From contig CABMCT010000065.1 in assembly GCA_902384675.1 (NCBI GenBank), positions 1-41,042 on the forward strand: a DNA stretch of 41,042 nt, read 5' to 3'. This document shows positions 25,691 through 33,270 of the stretch, piece by piece (positions within the stretch are counted from its first letter, which is position 1; each line of letters starts with the position of its first letter). The notes beneath the pieces are model-generated. The model saw only the letters and a list, made by a program, of their open reading frames with translations, made no database searches and had not been told where the DNA came from. This DNA is from an uncultured archaeon (GTDB lineage: Archaea; EX4484-52; LFW-46). A program made the translations under genes and the position numbers.

Positions 25691-26389
25691 TTACGGTTTT
25701 GTCCTGATTATCTTATAGTACGTGACATCGCCTTCCTCGTCAACAATCGCCATCAGCGCGGTTGCCCTGATATTGTGCGAAAGCCTGACATAGCGGGACC
25801 ATTCCTGCGGGGTAAGGGTGTGGTTCTCCGGGTAGGCATGAACATTATACTTGGTATGTTCCTTTGTTTCTTTAGTCCCTGCTTTGTATGGATTAACCCC
25901 CCTATCGTAAACGCGGAAGTGCGTGCCGAATTTGAATCCGGATTTCACAATGTATCCCCTGTTTCTTAAGTCGCGGTAAACCGTAAACTTTTGAGGGAAT
26001 TCCTTGTCCACAGCCATGCATTTTTCATAAAATGCTTGCGCAGCAAGCGGCTTTCCTTCGTAATTCACTTTTATATGCCCGCGGTCAAGCAAAAGCATTG
26101 CTTCCTCAAGGCTTAGCTGAAGGTAGCTTACTTTCTCCTCTTCTACCCATTTGCCGAAATATTTCTCGGAATAAATGCGGTTTGCCTCCTCCTTGTTCCA
26201 GACCACAACCTTGTTTTCCAGAAATTCCGCATTTGCAAGGATTTCCCCGGGCTTAAAAAGAGGCTGGATTTCGGGTTTTGATATTTCAATAGTTTCCGGG
26301 TTTTCAGACTCGTTAAGAATTTCATCAGAATCTTCGATTGCTGAATCTAACTGTTCTTTATCATTCTTGTTTTTATGCTTCTTTGACAT
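25691..26389 (-). CDS. endA: tRNA-splicing endonuclease (EndA-type) lacking the catalytic lysine
   Basis: Family enzyme cuts tRNA introns at bulge-helix-bulge motifs. 232 residues from ATG 26389, preceded by GAGGATGAAT. Residues 1-45 are a charged tail; the domain follows: YRDLRNRGYIVKSGFKFG (138-155), RVYDRG with the catalytic-Tyr position Tyr161, EHTKYNVH with His178, and VRLSHNIRATALMAIVDEEGD. In active relatives the last motif reads HxVRK; here Lys is Ala209 (codon GCA). So two of the triad are seen and Lys is missing. It may need a second subunit or be a structural subunit. The last hairpin of repeat R2 lies in its leader, and two intron-bearing tRNAs are nearby. Confidence 0.85.
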   Translation of the reverse strand: MSKKHKNKNDKEQLDSAIEDSDEILNESENPETIEISKPEIQPLFKPGEILANAEFLENKVVVWNKEEANRIYSEKYFGKWVEEEKVSYLQLSLEEAMLLLDRGHIKVNYEGKPLAAQAFYEKCMAVDKEFPQKFTVYRDLRNRGYIVKSGFKFGTHFRVYDRGVNPYKAGTKETKEHTKYNVHAYPENHTLTPQEWSRYVRLSHNIRATALMAIVDEEGDVTYYKIIRTKP

Positions 26390-26406
26390 ATTCATCCTCT
26401 TCCAGT

Positions 26407-26680
26407 TTTCACCTAATGCATTTGGCGAATGGCGAAAGGTCATTTTTTACTCAATGCTTTTGAACCCAATGCATTGTATGTAGGGTTCAAAATCATGGAA
26501 CTAACGTTCCAAGCTTTTTCGCCCGGTGCATATTGCAAATGGCGAAAAATCCGTTCGTTCTATTCTCGGCTTGCGAACCCATAGCACTCAGTTAATGGTT
26601 CGAAATCCTTTCGTTCGCCTTGTGAGCCATTGAGTGCTTCACTCAAGGCTCTCCAACCCAAATAAGTTGGCGTATGGTTG
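26407..26680 (-). repeat. Composite hairpin repeat R2, between tRNA-Phe and endA
   Basis: Read forward (minus strand) from the tRNA-Phe 3' end: TCTA, arms CAACC/GGTTG; a GAGAGCC region with imperfect second-type loop (GAGCC/GGCTC and TTGAGTG/CACTCAA, 26624-26651); arms CGAACC/GGTTCG (26574-26602); arms TTTTTCGCC/GGCGAAAAA (26515-26549); small stem GGAAC/GTTCC flanked by GCTT and ATGATTT (26497-26510); arms TTTTGAACC/GGTTCAAAA (26458-26492); arms TTTCGCC/GGTGAAA (26407-26437, one mismatch). The five main loops are all 17 nt. It runs into the endA leader. Confidence 0.85.
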
Positions 26681-26684
26681 TAGA

Positions 26685-26880
26685 TGGGGCCGACGTGATT
26701 TGAACACGTGACACCTAGATAACTGAAACACACTAAACAGGTGACTTGCAAAGCAAGTCGCCCCAGTGCTCGAGGTTATGAGGATTTTGAGGAACGAATC
26801 CTCAAAAGCTTGAAAATCTCCAAGGATTTTCATGAACCTCGTCTTCAGTCTAGCGCTCTCCCGGGCTGAGCTACGGCCCC
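26685..26880 (-). tRNA. tRNA-Phe (GAA) with a 122-nt intron
   Basis: Exons fold as a standard tRNA: acceptor GGGGCCG/CGGCCCC with A73, D-stem GCTC/GAGC, anticodon stem CTAGA/TCTAG with loop CTGAAGA (anticodon GAA at 26844-26846), T-stem ACGTG/CACGT around TTCAAAT. The intron (26721-26842) lies between positions 37 and 38. CTGA pairs with TCAG near the intron end, giving the four-base centre of a canonical bulge-helix-bulge, with bulges AG|A and TT|A. Repeat R2 begins 4 nt past its 3' end. Confidence 0.93.
26721..26842 (-). other. tRNA-Phe intron with three hairpins
   Basis: Long for an archaeal tRNA intron. In the RNA sense it holds GAAAATC/GATTTTC, TTTTGAGG/CCTCAAAA (both within CGAGGTT/AACCTCG), and GACTTGC-TTT-GCAAGTC (26743-26759). 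The last, with flanks CGACTTGC and GCAAGTCACC, recurs in the tRNA-Ser intron. On the opposite strand GCTT-GAAAATC...GATTTTC-ATGA matches the small-stem module of the hairpin repeats and repeat R0. Confidence 0.75.
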
Positions 26881-26899
26881 ATATTAAAACTTTGAATCA

Positions 26900-27017
26900 T
26901 CGAACCCAAAGCATCAGTTAAAGATTCGAAATCCGTTCGCGACGCCTTGCGAACCATTATACGTGTCGCTCTCGGCCTTTTTGTTTTGCATCGTTTTATG
27001 TGTGGCAAAACAAAAAG
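26900..27017 (-). repeat. Composite hairpin repeat R3, directly after tRNA-Asn
   Basis: Forward (minus strand), starting at the base after the tRNA-Asn discriminator: arms CTTTTTGTTTTG/CAAAACAAAAAG (12 bp, 17-nt loop at 26989-27005); spacer GCCGAGA; arms GCGACAC/GCGTCGC (one mismatch, 17-nt loop 26946-26962); spacer GAACGGATTT; arms TCGAA/TTCGA (26900-26929). It ends about 20 nt before the 5' end of tRNA-Phe, so it links the two tRNA genes. Confidence 0.8.
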
Positions 27018-27090
27018 CGCCCCGGGCAGGACTTGAACCTGCGACAACATGGTTAACAGCCATGCACTCTACCTGCTGAGTTACCGGAGC
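27018..27090 (-). tRNA. tRNA-Asn (GTT), no intron
   Basis: 73 nt. Acceptor GCTCCGG/CCGGGGC with G73, D-arm ACTC/GAGT, anticodon stem CATGG/CCATG with loop CTGTTAA (anticodon GTT), T-stem GCAGG/CCTGC with loop TTCAAGT. Upstream AT-rich sequence (about 27110-27125) is a possible TATA box. Hairpin repeat R3 begins at the very next base after the 3' end; its 5' arm CTTTTTG could also act as an oligo-T stop. Confidence 0.95.
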
Positions 27091-27138
27091 AACATTCTAA
27101 ATATAATAGGAGAAAACGTTTATAAATCCTTAGAAAGA

Positions 27139-27747
27139 TTACGATTTCTTCAAATCATCCTCCTTGCTCTGGCTCGCCCCGCTTTCGTTGAAATACTTCG
27201 CACCCTTCTTTGCGCCATACGGAACTTCCGCAGGGCTGCTCAAATTTTCAAGAACAAGCTGGCATATTCGCATGCCGCAGGTGAGCTTTATCGGAAGCCT
27301 GCCGATATTCGTAAGCTCAAGCGTGAGATACCCCTTGTATCCTGCATCGACAACGCCGGCAGTGCTGTGGACCTGCAATCCCAGCCTGCCTAAAGAGCTC
27401 CTGCCCTCAAGCCTGCCGACAAGGTCCACCGGCATCTCAACATGTTCCATAAGAGAAGCAAGAACAAATTCTCCCGGATGAAGCACAAAGGGCTTCTCGG
27501 AGATTAGAAGCGTGCTGTACTCGTATTCCTCGACTTTCGCGCCGTCAATTTCCCATTCCGCGATTTTTTTGTCATTAAAAGTGGTGGGGTCTATTGCGGA
27601 CTGGTTCGATGTCTTAAAAGTGCGAAATCGTGTGCCTAATCTTAAGTCAATAGAGCTTGTGCCCAATTGGGCTGAAAGCTCAAGAGGCGCTATTTTAAAG
27701 TCGCCTTTTTTTAATCGCGCCTTGATATCGCGGTCAGAGAGAACCAT
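27139..27747 (-). CDS. dcd: dCTP deaminase / dUTPase-family protein
   Basis: Makes dUTP (or dUMP) from dCTP for thymidylate supply. From the ATG 27747 the protein has 202 residues, normal for the family. Landmarks: GTSSIDLRLG (N-terminal trimer motif), FVLASLMEHVEMP, the substrate loop GRSSLGRLGLQVHSTAGVVDAGYKG with the catalytic-region Glu in LTLELTN, and the C-terminal CQLVLENL. Whether it is monofunctional or the bifunctional deaminase-diphosphatase found in some archaea cannot be settled here. A TATA-like CTTTTATAAACC lies about 25-30 nt before the ATG, so it is probably leaderless. Confidence 0.9.
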   Translation of the reverse strand: MVLSDRDIKARLKKGDFKIAPLELSAQLGTSSIDLRLGTRFRTFKTSNQSAIDPTTFNDKKIAEWEIDGAKVEEYEYSTLLISEKPFVLHPGEFVLASLMEHVEMPVDLVGRLEGRSSLGRLGLQVHSTAGVVDAGYKGYLTLELTNIGRLPIKLTCGMRICQLVLENLSSPAEVPYGAKKGAKYFNESGASQSKEDDLKKS

Positions 27748-27786
27748 ACAATATATTTTCGGGGAAGGTTTATAAAAGGCAAGCAT

Positions 27787-28470
27787 TTATCGCTTTTTAA
27801 GAAGGAACTGAAATTCCATTCCTGCTCGAACAATCTTTTTTATTTTCAGACCCGACTTTTGAATTGCTTTCTCTATCTTTTCCTGTGGATATGCGTATAC
27901 TCTGATACCGTCTTTTTCTTCACCTTTTTTGAACTCCTCAAAAAGCTCCCCGCCAAGAAGTGGAAAATCTATTACGACGCGCCCCTCGGGTTTTAATACG
28001 CGCTTTGCTTCAGAAAGAACTTTTCTTGCAAAAGAAAGCGGATAATAATCCATAGCGCCCATGCACGTAACAAGATCAAAATATCGCGCATTATATCCTG
28101 TTTTTTCTATAGAACCAATAGCAATTTCTCCACTGTTGCTTATTCTTCGTTCAGCAATCTTTCGCTTAAGAATAGAAAGCATTTTCTCGGAAATATCAAT
28201 CCCGTGAACTATACATCTTTTTTCAACCAACTTCAGAAAAACCCTTCCCGTACCGCAGGCCATATCAAGAGCAACTTCACCACTTTTCGGATTTGCGAGT
28301 CTTATGAAATTTTTATCTTCAGCTTCCATCCCCCGTACCCATTCGGAAGATAATGGCGCTCGGTTTTTGATAGAAAGATGCTTTTCCAAGCATACATCAT
28401 AGAGCGATGCCTGCTTATCATACTCTTTTTTCAGTTTTTGTTTCCTGACATCAAGGGTTGCTCTCGCCAT
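27787..28470 (-). CDS. Class I SAM-dependent methyltransferase
   Basis: 227 residues. Motif I is VALDMACGTGRVFLKL, followed by HGIDISEKML, FDLVTCMGAMDYY and a post-motif LKPEGRVVIDFPLLGG, the usual Methyltransf_11/25 order. The rest is unassigned, so the substrate is unknown. ATG 28470 is chosen because TTTTAAGTA stands about 24 nt upstream, fitting a leaderless start; 28476 is the alternative, and the frame is open further upstream inside the DUF1512 gene. It directly follows the DUF1512 gene and precedes dcd. Confidence 0.85.
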   Translation of the reverse strand: MARATLDVRKQKLKKEYDKQASLYDVCLEKHLSIKNRAPLSSEWVRGMEAEDKNFIRLANPKSGEVALDMACGTGRVFLKLVEKRCIVHGIDISEKMLSILKRKIAERRISNSGEIAIGSIEKTGYNARYFDLVTCMGAMDYYPLSFARKVLSEAKRVLKPEGRVVIDFPLLGGELFEEFKKGEEKDGIRVYAYPQEKIEKAIQKSGLKIKKIVRAGMEFQFLLKKR

Positions 28471-28487
28471 AAACATGCAGAAAGTAC

Positions 28488-29663
28488 TTAAAACCATTTC
28501 TTTTCTTTCTTCTTTTCCTCTTCCTCTTCTTTTTTCTGCTCGCGCCATGTCGGCTTTAGTTTGTCCTCAAGCCCCCTGAGCGATGCCTTTGTGTTTCCGA
28601 TTCCGCAGGTATTGCCAACTCCTATGATTAAGATGCGCTTCTTCTTTGTATCCTTGACAAGCCTCTCCAGAATTTCAATAGCGTTTTTCTGCGCATCAAA
28701 GACCTCTTTCTTAAGCGGTATTGAAGCCTCTTCGGGTGCCATTTTTATTGCAATGCCGTCTGTAGGAATATCGTATTTCACTGCCACTTCCTCAATCTGT
28801 GAGCGCTCGACTCCGACGCCGCCCATCATAACGCCAACGCCTTCTGCAATCGAGCCGGTTTTCTCTCCTTCAAGCTTTCCTGCCGCGTCTATTGTAATTA
28901 TGTGGTCTATTTTCTCGCTCTTATGAAGTGCCTCGACTGCCTTGCCGAGTTTTCCCAAGGCGCTGCCGGGACCCTTTGCCTTAAGGACAAATACATCGCA
29001 ACCTGCGAGATTTTCCTTGCTTGCAATAACGTCCTTTGCAATTTCGCTGCCTTCCTTAGTTTTGAGGCTTGCTGCAACCATAGGCCCTATCGCATCTCCT
29101 ATCGGCATGCCGTCTGCAAATGCCTTTGTCGCCTTTGTGTTCGCCTTTGCAACCTTCATTATCATTGGCATCAGCATCTGGAGCATCATGGCATACTGCA
29201 GGTTGTTCGTTTTCTTTGTCATGATAATATAATGCCTTATCACCTTGTAAATCTGGTTAACGCCTATCGCGCCTATCAGGGCGAATTTCAGGTTTGCCTT
29301 ATCAATTGCATTCATTTTCGGTGCAATGCTTTCAACAAAATATGAGAATCTTCGCTCGGACTCATCCATTATATGCTCGATTTTTTTGACGATTCCAAAT
29401 GGATCAAGGTCAACAGGCGGGGCAATAAAGAAATCCATGAAATTCTTTACCAAATCTTTTTGCCTCTTGTCCGGCTTCGGGCTTATTTTTTTGAGAACAT
29501 AATCCTCGGAAGCCTTTCTATACCCGTCAAGCTCGGTAAGGTCGCTTTCAAGCTTGTATGTCATCTGCCATATCATAAGCCGCGGGTAAAAAAAGAAGAA
29601 AATAATCAGCAATATGAACGAAAGAATGCTGTTATCGCCTGTTAAAAAAGTTGTTATCGACAT
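28488..29663 (-). CDS. DUF1512-family archaeal membrane-anchored protein
   Basis: 391 residues, one N-terminal membrane helix (about 14-30, LSFILLIIFFFFYPRLMIW), then a large cytosolic region. GAIGPMVAASL, VFVLKAKGPGSALGKLGKA, DAAGKLEGEKTGSIAEGVGVMMGG and the C-terminal ILIIGVGNTCGIGNT are hallmarks of DUF1512, a conserved archaeal family of unknown function. The protein ends in a Glu/Lys-rich tail. Transcribed ahead of the methyltransferase in the same direction. Confidence 0.85.
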   Translation of the reverse strand: MSITTFLTGDNSILSFILLIIFFFFYPRLMIWQMTYKLESDLTELDGYRKASEDYVLKKISPKPDKRQKDLVKNFMDFFIAPPVDLDPFGIVKKIEHIMDESERRFSYFVESIAPKMNAIDKANLKFALIGAIGVNQIYKVIRHYIIMTKKTNNLQYAMMLQMLMPMIMKVAKANTKATKAFADGMPIGDAIGPMVAASLKTKEGSEIAKDVIASKENLAGCDVFVLKAKGPGSALGKLGKAVEALHKSEKIDHIITIDAAGKLEGEKTGSIAEGVGVMMGGVGVERSQIEEVAVKYDIPTDGIAIKMAPEEASIPLKKEVFDAQKNAIEILERLVKDTKKKRILIIGVGNTCGIGNTKASLRGLEDKLKPTWREQKKEEEEEKKKEKKWF

Positions 29664-29837
29664 GCACTCTTATTTAATTTTCAGCTTTATATATGTTATA
29701 GGACATAATTATCTATAATACGATACTGCCGCAAACAAGCTCGAAAAATCAGTGCGGCTGTATGCGATTCACCATATTTCGATTGATGTCGAATAGTATA
29801 TTTATTCCGCAAATGCGGATTTAACAGATGTGAAGGT
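29664..29837. promoter_or_regulatory. 174-nt divergent promoter region with inverted repeats
   Basis: Separates the DUF1512 gene from the membrane-protein pair. Holds GCCGCA/TGCGGC (about 29728-29758), TTCG/CGAA (about 29779-29794) and CCGCA/TGCGG close before the second gene, with TATATTTATT as a plausible plus-strand TATA element. No gene is seen. Confidence 0.4.
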
Positions 29838-30554
29838 ATGCCCGACTCTGATTCAACGCCATCCGAGAGGAAAATTGCAGCATTGCTTCTTATCGCGGTC
29901 GTTGCCGGAGCAATAGGCTTGTACAGCTACGGGCAGGAACATCCGGATACTATAAGCTCATTCAACTCTATTTTCAAGAGCATATCTTTCCCGACGGGCT
30001 TTTCCGCATTTTCCGCAGGCCGGCAGCAGACAGTTTCCATAGACTCGGAATTGACGTTCGAAACAACGCCTGCAACAGAAATAAAGCTCCAGAATCCTGC
30101 AGAAGAATTTTCGGTTTCTTTCAACAATCCCAATAATACGCTTACAATAGACGGCACTTCATGGCAATATTCTTCAGAGACCAAAGCAATATTTGAGAAT
30201 TATACCGGAAGCGTGATTCTTTCTCAGCCTTTATCGCTTTCGGGTTCGGCAAAAGGCCTCTCGGTAAATTCGGCAATAATACCGGAATCCGGCAAAGGCA
30301 TAAGCGTTTCATCGCCGTCTCTTGCGTCGGATTTTGCCATATTAAAAGGGCTGGAAGGCGTTGACCTCCAGTTAAAAAACGTAAGCGGGACAATAAATGC
30401 AAAGGATGACAAAAATTCCGCGGTGTATACAATCTCGAATATGGCACTTTCAATTTCTTCCTTTAAAGGCGATATCGAATATTACGGCAAAAAAATCGTT
30501 CTTAAAGGCTCCGGGAAAATTGACACTGAGCTGCTTGGAGTTAAAAAGGATTAG
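29838..30554 (+). CDS. Uncharacterised membrane-anchored extracytoplasmic protein
   Basis: 238 residues, family not recognised. A single hydrophobic helix at about 12-30 (IAALLLIAVVAGAIGLYSYG) is an uncleaved signal anchor. The remainder alternates short strands with Ser/Asn/Gly turns (LTIDGTSWQYSSET, LKNVSGTINAKDDK, ISSFKGDIEYYGKKIVLKGSGKID), suggesting a beta-rich fold outside the membrane. It is 15 nt before the next membrane gene, so the two are one operon. Confidence 0.65.
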   Translation: MPDSDSTPSERKIAALLLIAVVAGAIGLYSYGQEHPDTISSFNSIFKSISFPTGFSAFSAGRQQTVSIDSELTFETTPATEIKLQNPAEEFSVSFNNPNNTLTIDGTSWQYSSETKAIFENYTGSVILSQPLSLSGSAKGLSVNSAIIPESGKGISVSSPSLASDFAILKGLEGVDLQLKNVSGTINAKDDKNSAVYTISNMALSISSFKGDIEYYGKKIVLKGSGKIDTELLGVKKD

Positions 30555-30569
30555 AGCTGATATAATATC

Positions 30570-30989
30570 ATGCTCTCGGGCATTGCAATATCGGACAGCG
30601 TGATTCTTGTAATACTGCTTGCGGTATTCATAGTCGTAGGATACAAAGTCCTGACGATATTAAGAAACGCAATCATTATCGCTGTCCTTGCCGCGATTTT
30701 CCCGTATGCCCTGAATTATTTCGGCGCGCACTTCTCGACAACTATTTCATCAGAAATCCGTTATATTGCAGTTGCGCTTGGGCTGTACCTGATTTATGAA
30801 ATCATTATCCTGATTTTTGGAATCGGCAGGTTCTTCTGGGCGGCTTTAAAAATTCTTGCAACGCCGATTGTGTGGATTGGCGCGGCGATAAAGAAGCTGC
30901 TGTTTGGCGGGAAGAAAGAGGAAAAGGAAGAGAAGAAGGGTAAGGGTAGCGAGAAAGAAAAGGAAGATGAGAATAAAAAGGAGGATTAA
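30570..30989 (+). CDS. Small membrane protein with Lys/Glu-rich tail
   Basis: 139 residues, unknown. Three to four hydrophobic stretches (about 9-24, 31-50, 66-87, 90-112) are followed by a highly charged tail (GGKKEEKEEKKGKG and on) from about 113. It may tether or recruit a partner at the membrane. Its stop overlaps that of the zinc-ribbon nuclease-like gene tail to tail in TTAA. Confidence 0.65.
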   Translation: MLSGIAISDSVILVILLAVFIVVGYKVLTILRNAIIIAVLAAIFPYALNYFGAHFSTTISSEIRYIAVALGLYLIYEIIILIFGIGRFFWAALKILATPIVWIGAAIKKLLFGGKKEEKEEKKGKGSEKEKEDENKKED

Positions 30990-31531
30990 GCATCTTTGAA
31001 AAATTGAACCGCAAACTTGCAAAATTCAATAATTGTTTCTTTATCGGTTTCAAACTCTTTTCTGCTGCCAAGATACTGGAATTCTTTTCCATTTTTCAGT
31101 TCCTCGACTGTCGCGCATTTTATGTGCTTCTTTGAGACAAGGATTATGTGCGCATTTCGATAAGGATAATCGTCGCCGCCTAACTTTTCATAATTAAATT
31201 CGCCATCGGCTCTAAACTTTACTTCTACAAAAAATACCTCTCCGGTTCTTTTATTCTGGACAACAAAATCCGGCATCCTTTTGATATTTTGCGCGACATC
31301 GCCTCTTACGCCCCTAAGCAGAGTCATAACACCGGGAATACTATTTTCCATTCCGTATCTGAAAACGTTATAATCTAATGTCAGAAAAAGTTCCTCTATT
31401 ATTGTTTCCGCAATTCGGCCTTTTATAACCTGATATCTATAGCCTATCTCCTTCTCTTTTTTAAAGCATTCGAGACACAAATCATGCGAACTATTCGTCA
31501 GTCGCGCGCCGCAATTTGAGCAGGAAGCCAT
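30986..31531 (-). CDS. Zinc-ribbon plus PD-(D/E)xK nuclease-like protein
   Basis: 181 residues from the ATG 31531. A zinc ribbon comes first: Cys4-x2-Cys7 (SCSNCG) and Cys19-x2-Cys22 (LCLEC). It is followed by a restriction-endonuclease-like core: a helix with Glu (IAETIIEELF), PD (87-88) in RMPDFVV, and ExK (103-105) in FFVEVKFR. This is the typical metal-site order of the fold. Such proteins include Holliday-junction and DNA-repair nucleases, and the closest assignment is open. No toxin-antitoxin or restriction partner is seen beside it. Confidence 0.7.
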   Translation of the reverse strand: MASCSNCGARLTNSSHDLCLECFKKEKEIGYRYQVIKGRIAETIIEELFLTLDYNVFRYGMENSIPGVMTLLRGVRGDVAQNIKRMPDFVVQNKRTGEVFFVEVKFRADGEFNYEKLGGDDYPYRNAHIILVSKKHIKCATVEELKNGKEFQYLGSRKEFETDKETIIEFCKFAVQFFKDA

Positions 31532-31604
31532 AGAAGAGAATATGCCACAAAATTTAATAAACACGTTAATTCTTAAATTTTATTGATTATCTATATAGAG
31601 ATGC

Positions 31605-31675
31605 ACGGCAATGGTCCAGTGGTATGATGCGGGCTTCCCAAGCCTGCGATCCGGGTTCGATTCCCGGTTGCCGTA
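31605..31675 (+). tRNA. tRNA-Gly (CCC), no intron
   Basis: Acceptor ACGGCAA/TTGCCGT with A73, a short D-arm, anticodon stem CGGGC/GCCTG (one G-U) with loop TTCCCAA (anticodon CCC), T-stem CCGGG/CCCGG around TTCGATT. The A1-T72 pair is unusual. TTATTGATTATCTATATAG just upstream is probably the promoter. Hairpin repeat R4 begins 4 nt after the 3' end with the same TCTA spacer as after tRNA-Phe. Confidence 0.92.
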
Positions 31676-31679
31676 TCTA

Positions 31680-31901
31680 CAGCCATTCACCAACATACTT
31701 GGGCTGGAGAGCCGAGAGTTCCGCACATAATGGTTGGCAAGGCGGAACGAACGGATTTTTTGCCATTAACCTAATGCTTTGGGCAAAAAGGAACTTTGCG
31801 TCGCGAATGGATTTCGAACCATTCGCCAATTGTGCCATGTTCGAAAGCTTGACACAGAGTGTCATGATTTTCAACCATTCATTAATTGCAATGTGTTGAA
31901 A
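31680..31901 (+). repeat. Composite hairpin repeat R4, directly after tRNA-Gly
   Basis: In order: arms CAGCC/GGCTG (31680-31706); spacer with GCCGAGA; arms GTTCCGC/GCGGAAC (31718-31748, loop ACATAATGGTTGGCAAG); arms TTTTTGCC/GGCAAAAA (31757-31789); a stray TTTGCGTCGCGAATGGATTT, like the end of another second-type unit; arms TTTCGAAC/GTTCGAAA (31812-31846); small stem TGACAC/GTGTCA between GCTT and ATGATTT (31850-31864); arms TTTCAAC/GTTGAAA (31869-31901). All five large loops are 17 nt. Confidence 0.88.
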
Positions 31902-31936
31902 TCGGGGTGATAAACTCATTCCCCTTAAACTTGAAA

Positions 31937-32089
31937 TTATACCGGCCTGCGCCCCTGGATTATCCTGATAAGCACGATTATAATTGCGAGGATAAGTAAA
32001 AAATGGATAAACCCGCCTATAGTGTACGCAGTTACCATTCCCAACAGCCACAAAATGATAAGAATTGCTGCAATAGCTTCTAGCCACAT
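31937..32089 (-). CDS. lmo0937-family small membrane protein
   Basis: 50 residues with two hydrophobic helices. The pattern MWLEAIAAILIILWLLGM, then TAYTIGGFIHFLLILAI, then VLIRIIQGRRPV closely fits the short lmo0937/DUF5670 family found in many bacteria and some archaea; function unknown. The start is supported by AGGTGACTAAT before the ATG. It lies between hairpin repeat R4 and csaA, in an otherwise gene-free stretch. Confidence 0.8.
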   Translation of the reverse strand: MWLEAIAAILIILWLLGMVTAYTIGGFIHFLLILAIIIVLIRIIQGRRPV

Positions 32090-32212
32090 ATTAGTCACCT
32101 TAGTTGGTAATGGTCATTGTGGCGGTTATAAAGCTTATCATAAAGCGGCGCTCATGCTGGCGATTGTCGAAAAATGCATATGTTTTTATAACTGACCGGC
32201 TAAATCAGTTTT

Positions 32213-32542
32213 ATGATAACCTGGGATGATTTTGAAAAGGTGGAAATTAAAGTTGGAACAATTATCGAAGCAGAAGAATTTCCGCAGGCAAAGAATCCGG
32301 CATACAAGCTTAAAATCGATTTCGGGAACTCGCTGATTAAAAAGTCAAGCGCACAAATCACAGAGCTTTACAAAAAAGATGACCTGGTCGGCAGGCAGGT
32401 TATTTGCGTGACGAATTTTGCGCCAAAACAGATTGCGAACTTTGTTTCCGAGGTTCTTGTTCTTGGTGTTGTCCTTCCGGATAAAGAGGTTGTATTGCTA
32501 CAGCCGGAAAGAAAGGTTCCGGAAGGATATCGGATTGGCTAA
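32213..32542 (+). CDS. csaA: CsaA-type tRNA-binding OB-fold protein
   Basis: 109 residues. WDDFEKVEIKVGTIIEAEEFP, NPAYKLKIDFG, KKSSAQITELY, NFAPKQIANFVSEVLVLG and VVLLQPERKVPEG are the full CsaA pattern. The family shares the OB fold of the MetRS C-terminal domain, binds tRNA, and has been described as an export-related chaperone. Start ATG at 32213 follows a TATA-like TTTTTATAAC at about 32183-32192. Its 3' half is overlapped on the other strand by the 3' end of the MFS-like frame. Confidence 0.93.
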   Translation: MITWDDFEKVEIKVGTIIEAEEFPQAKNPAYKLKIDFGNSLIKKSSAQITELYKKDDLVGRQVICVTNFAPKQIANFVSEVLVLGVVLPDKEVVLLQPERKVPEGYRIG

Positions 32543-33110
32543 TGCCTGCATCTTGCGGAAAACACAAAGCGTTCATATACCGGAATGCAAGCATTGTGCT
32601 GATAAAAGACAGCCCAATCATAAAAACAAACAATGCTCCAAAGCCAAAAGTGTAGACTACTGCCGCGCCGATAAGAGGCGCTCCTCCGGTGATAAAAGAA
32701 TTTATGCTCATATTAAAACCCCACTCCGGCGAGAACCCGCGGTTATCCAGGTGCGCTGCAAACAATGAATTATAAGATAAGCTGCCCATTGCTTCCCCCA
32801 GCGCGAGAAATAATTGAATCAGATATAGCTGCCAGACACTGCCGGCGAAAATATACCCCATCCAGCCTGTTGCCCGAAAGACAAACCCGAGTATCAGGAG
32901 ATGGCTGACATATTCCCGGGAATGCTTCCATCTGCTGACAAAATAAGCGAGTATGCCGACAGAAAGAATGTAAAAGCTCCATATCCCTCCGATGTTGACA
33001 ACTCCGACATCCATCTTCTGGATGTATGAGGCGTAAAGAGGCGCAAACATATTTATGGCAAAAACGAAAAACGAGTTGATTAACATAAGGTGTTTAATTT
33101 GTTTGCGCAT
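32400..33110 (-). CDS. Half-size MFS-like membrane protein
   Basis: 236 residues from ATG 33110, with about six membrane helices and none of the second six of a full major facilitator. KHLMLINSFFVFAINMFAPLYASYI resembles MFS helix 1, and FSPEWGFNMSINSFITGGAPLIGAA resembles helix 5. The last 47 or so residues lie antisense to conserved csaA and are polar and unlike a transporter, so the functional part probably ends near 32543. It may be a truncated transporter remnant or a half-transporter working as a dimer. Confidence 0.6.
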   Translation of the reverse strand: MRKQIKHLMLINSFFVFAINMFAPLYASYIQKMDVGVVNIGGIWSFYILSVGILAYFVSRWKHSREYVSHLLILGFVFRATGWMGYIFAGSVWQLYLIQLFLALGEAMGSLSYNSLFAAHLDNRGFSPEWGFNMSINSFITGGAPLIGAAVVYTFGFGALFVFMIGLSFISTMLAFRYMNALCFPQDAGISQSDILPEPFFPAVAIQPLYPEGQHQEQEPRKQSSQSVLAQNSSRK

Positions 33111-33270
33111 GGTAACCCTGCCATTAAGATGGGAACTCAATAATATATATTTAACGATATAGTTAGCGGATTGAATGACAGGGATTCTAATAGAGCATCC
33201 TGAAGGCAAGTTGCACCCGCCGGGAGCTATTAAAACCCTTTTTATTCTTTCCCACTACATTAGATTACGT

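Noticed and set aside
26560-26833. Minus-strand open frames across tRNA-Phe and repeat R2
   Set aside because: They run through tRNA exons, intron and hairpins and resemble no protein; they are chance frames.
31624-32087. Open frames on both strands across repeat R4
   Set aside because: They begin inside tRNA-Gly or cross the hairpins; the real gene here is the 50-residue lmo0937-like protein.
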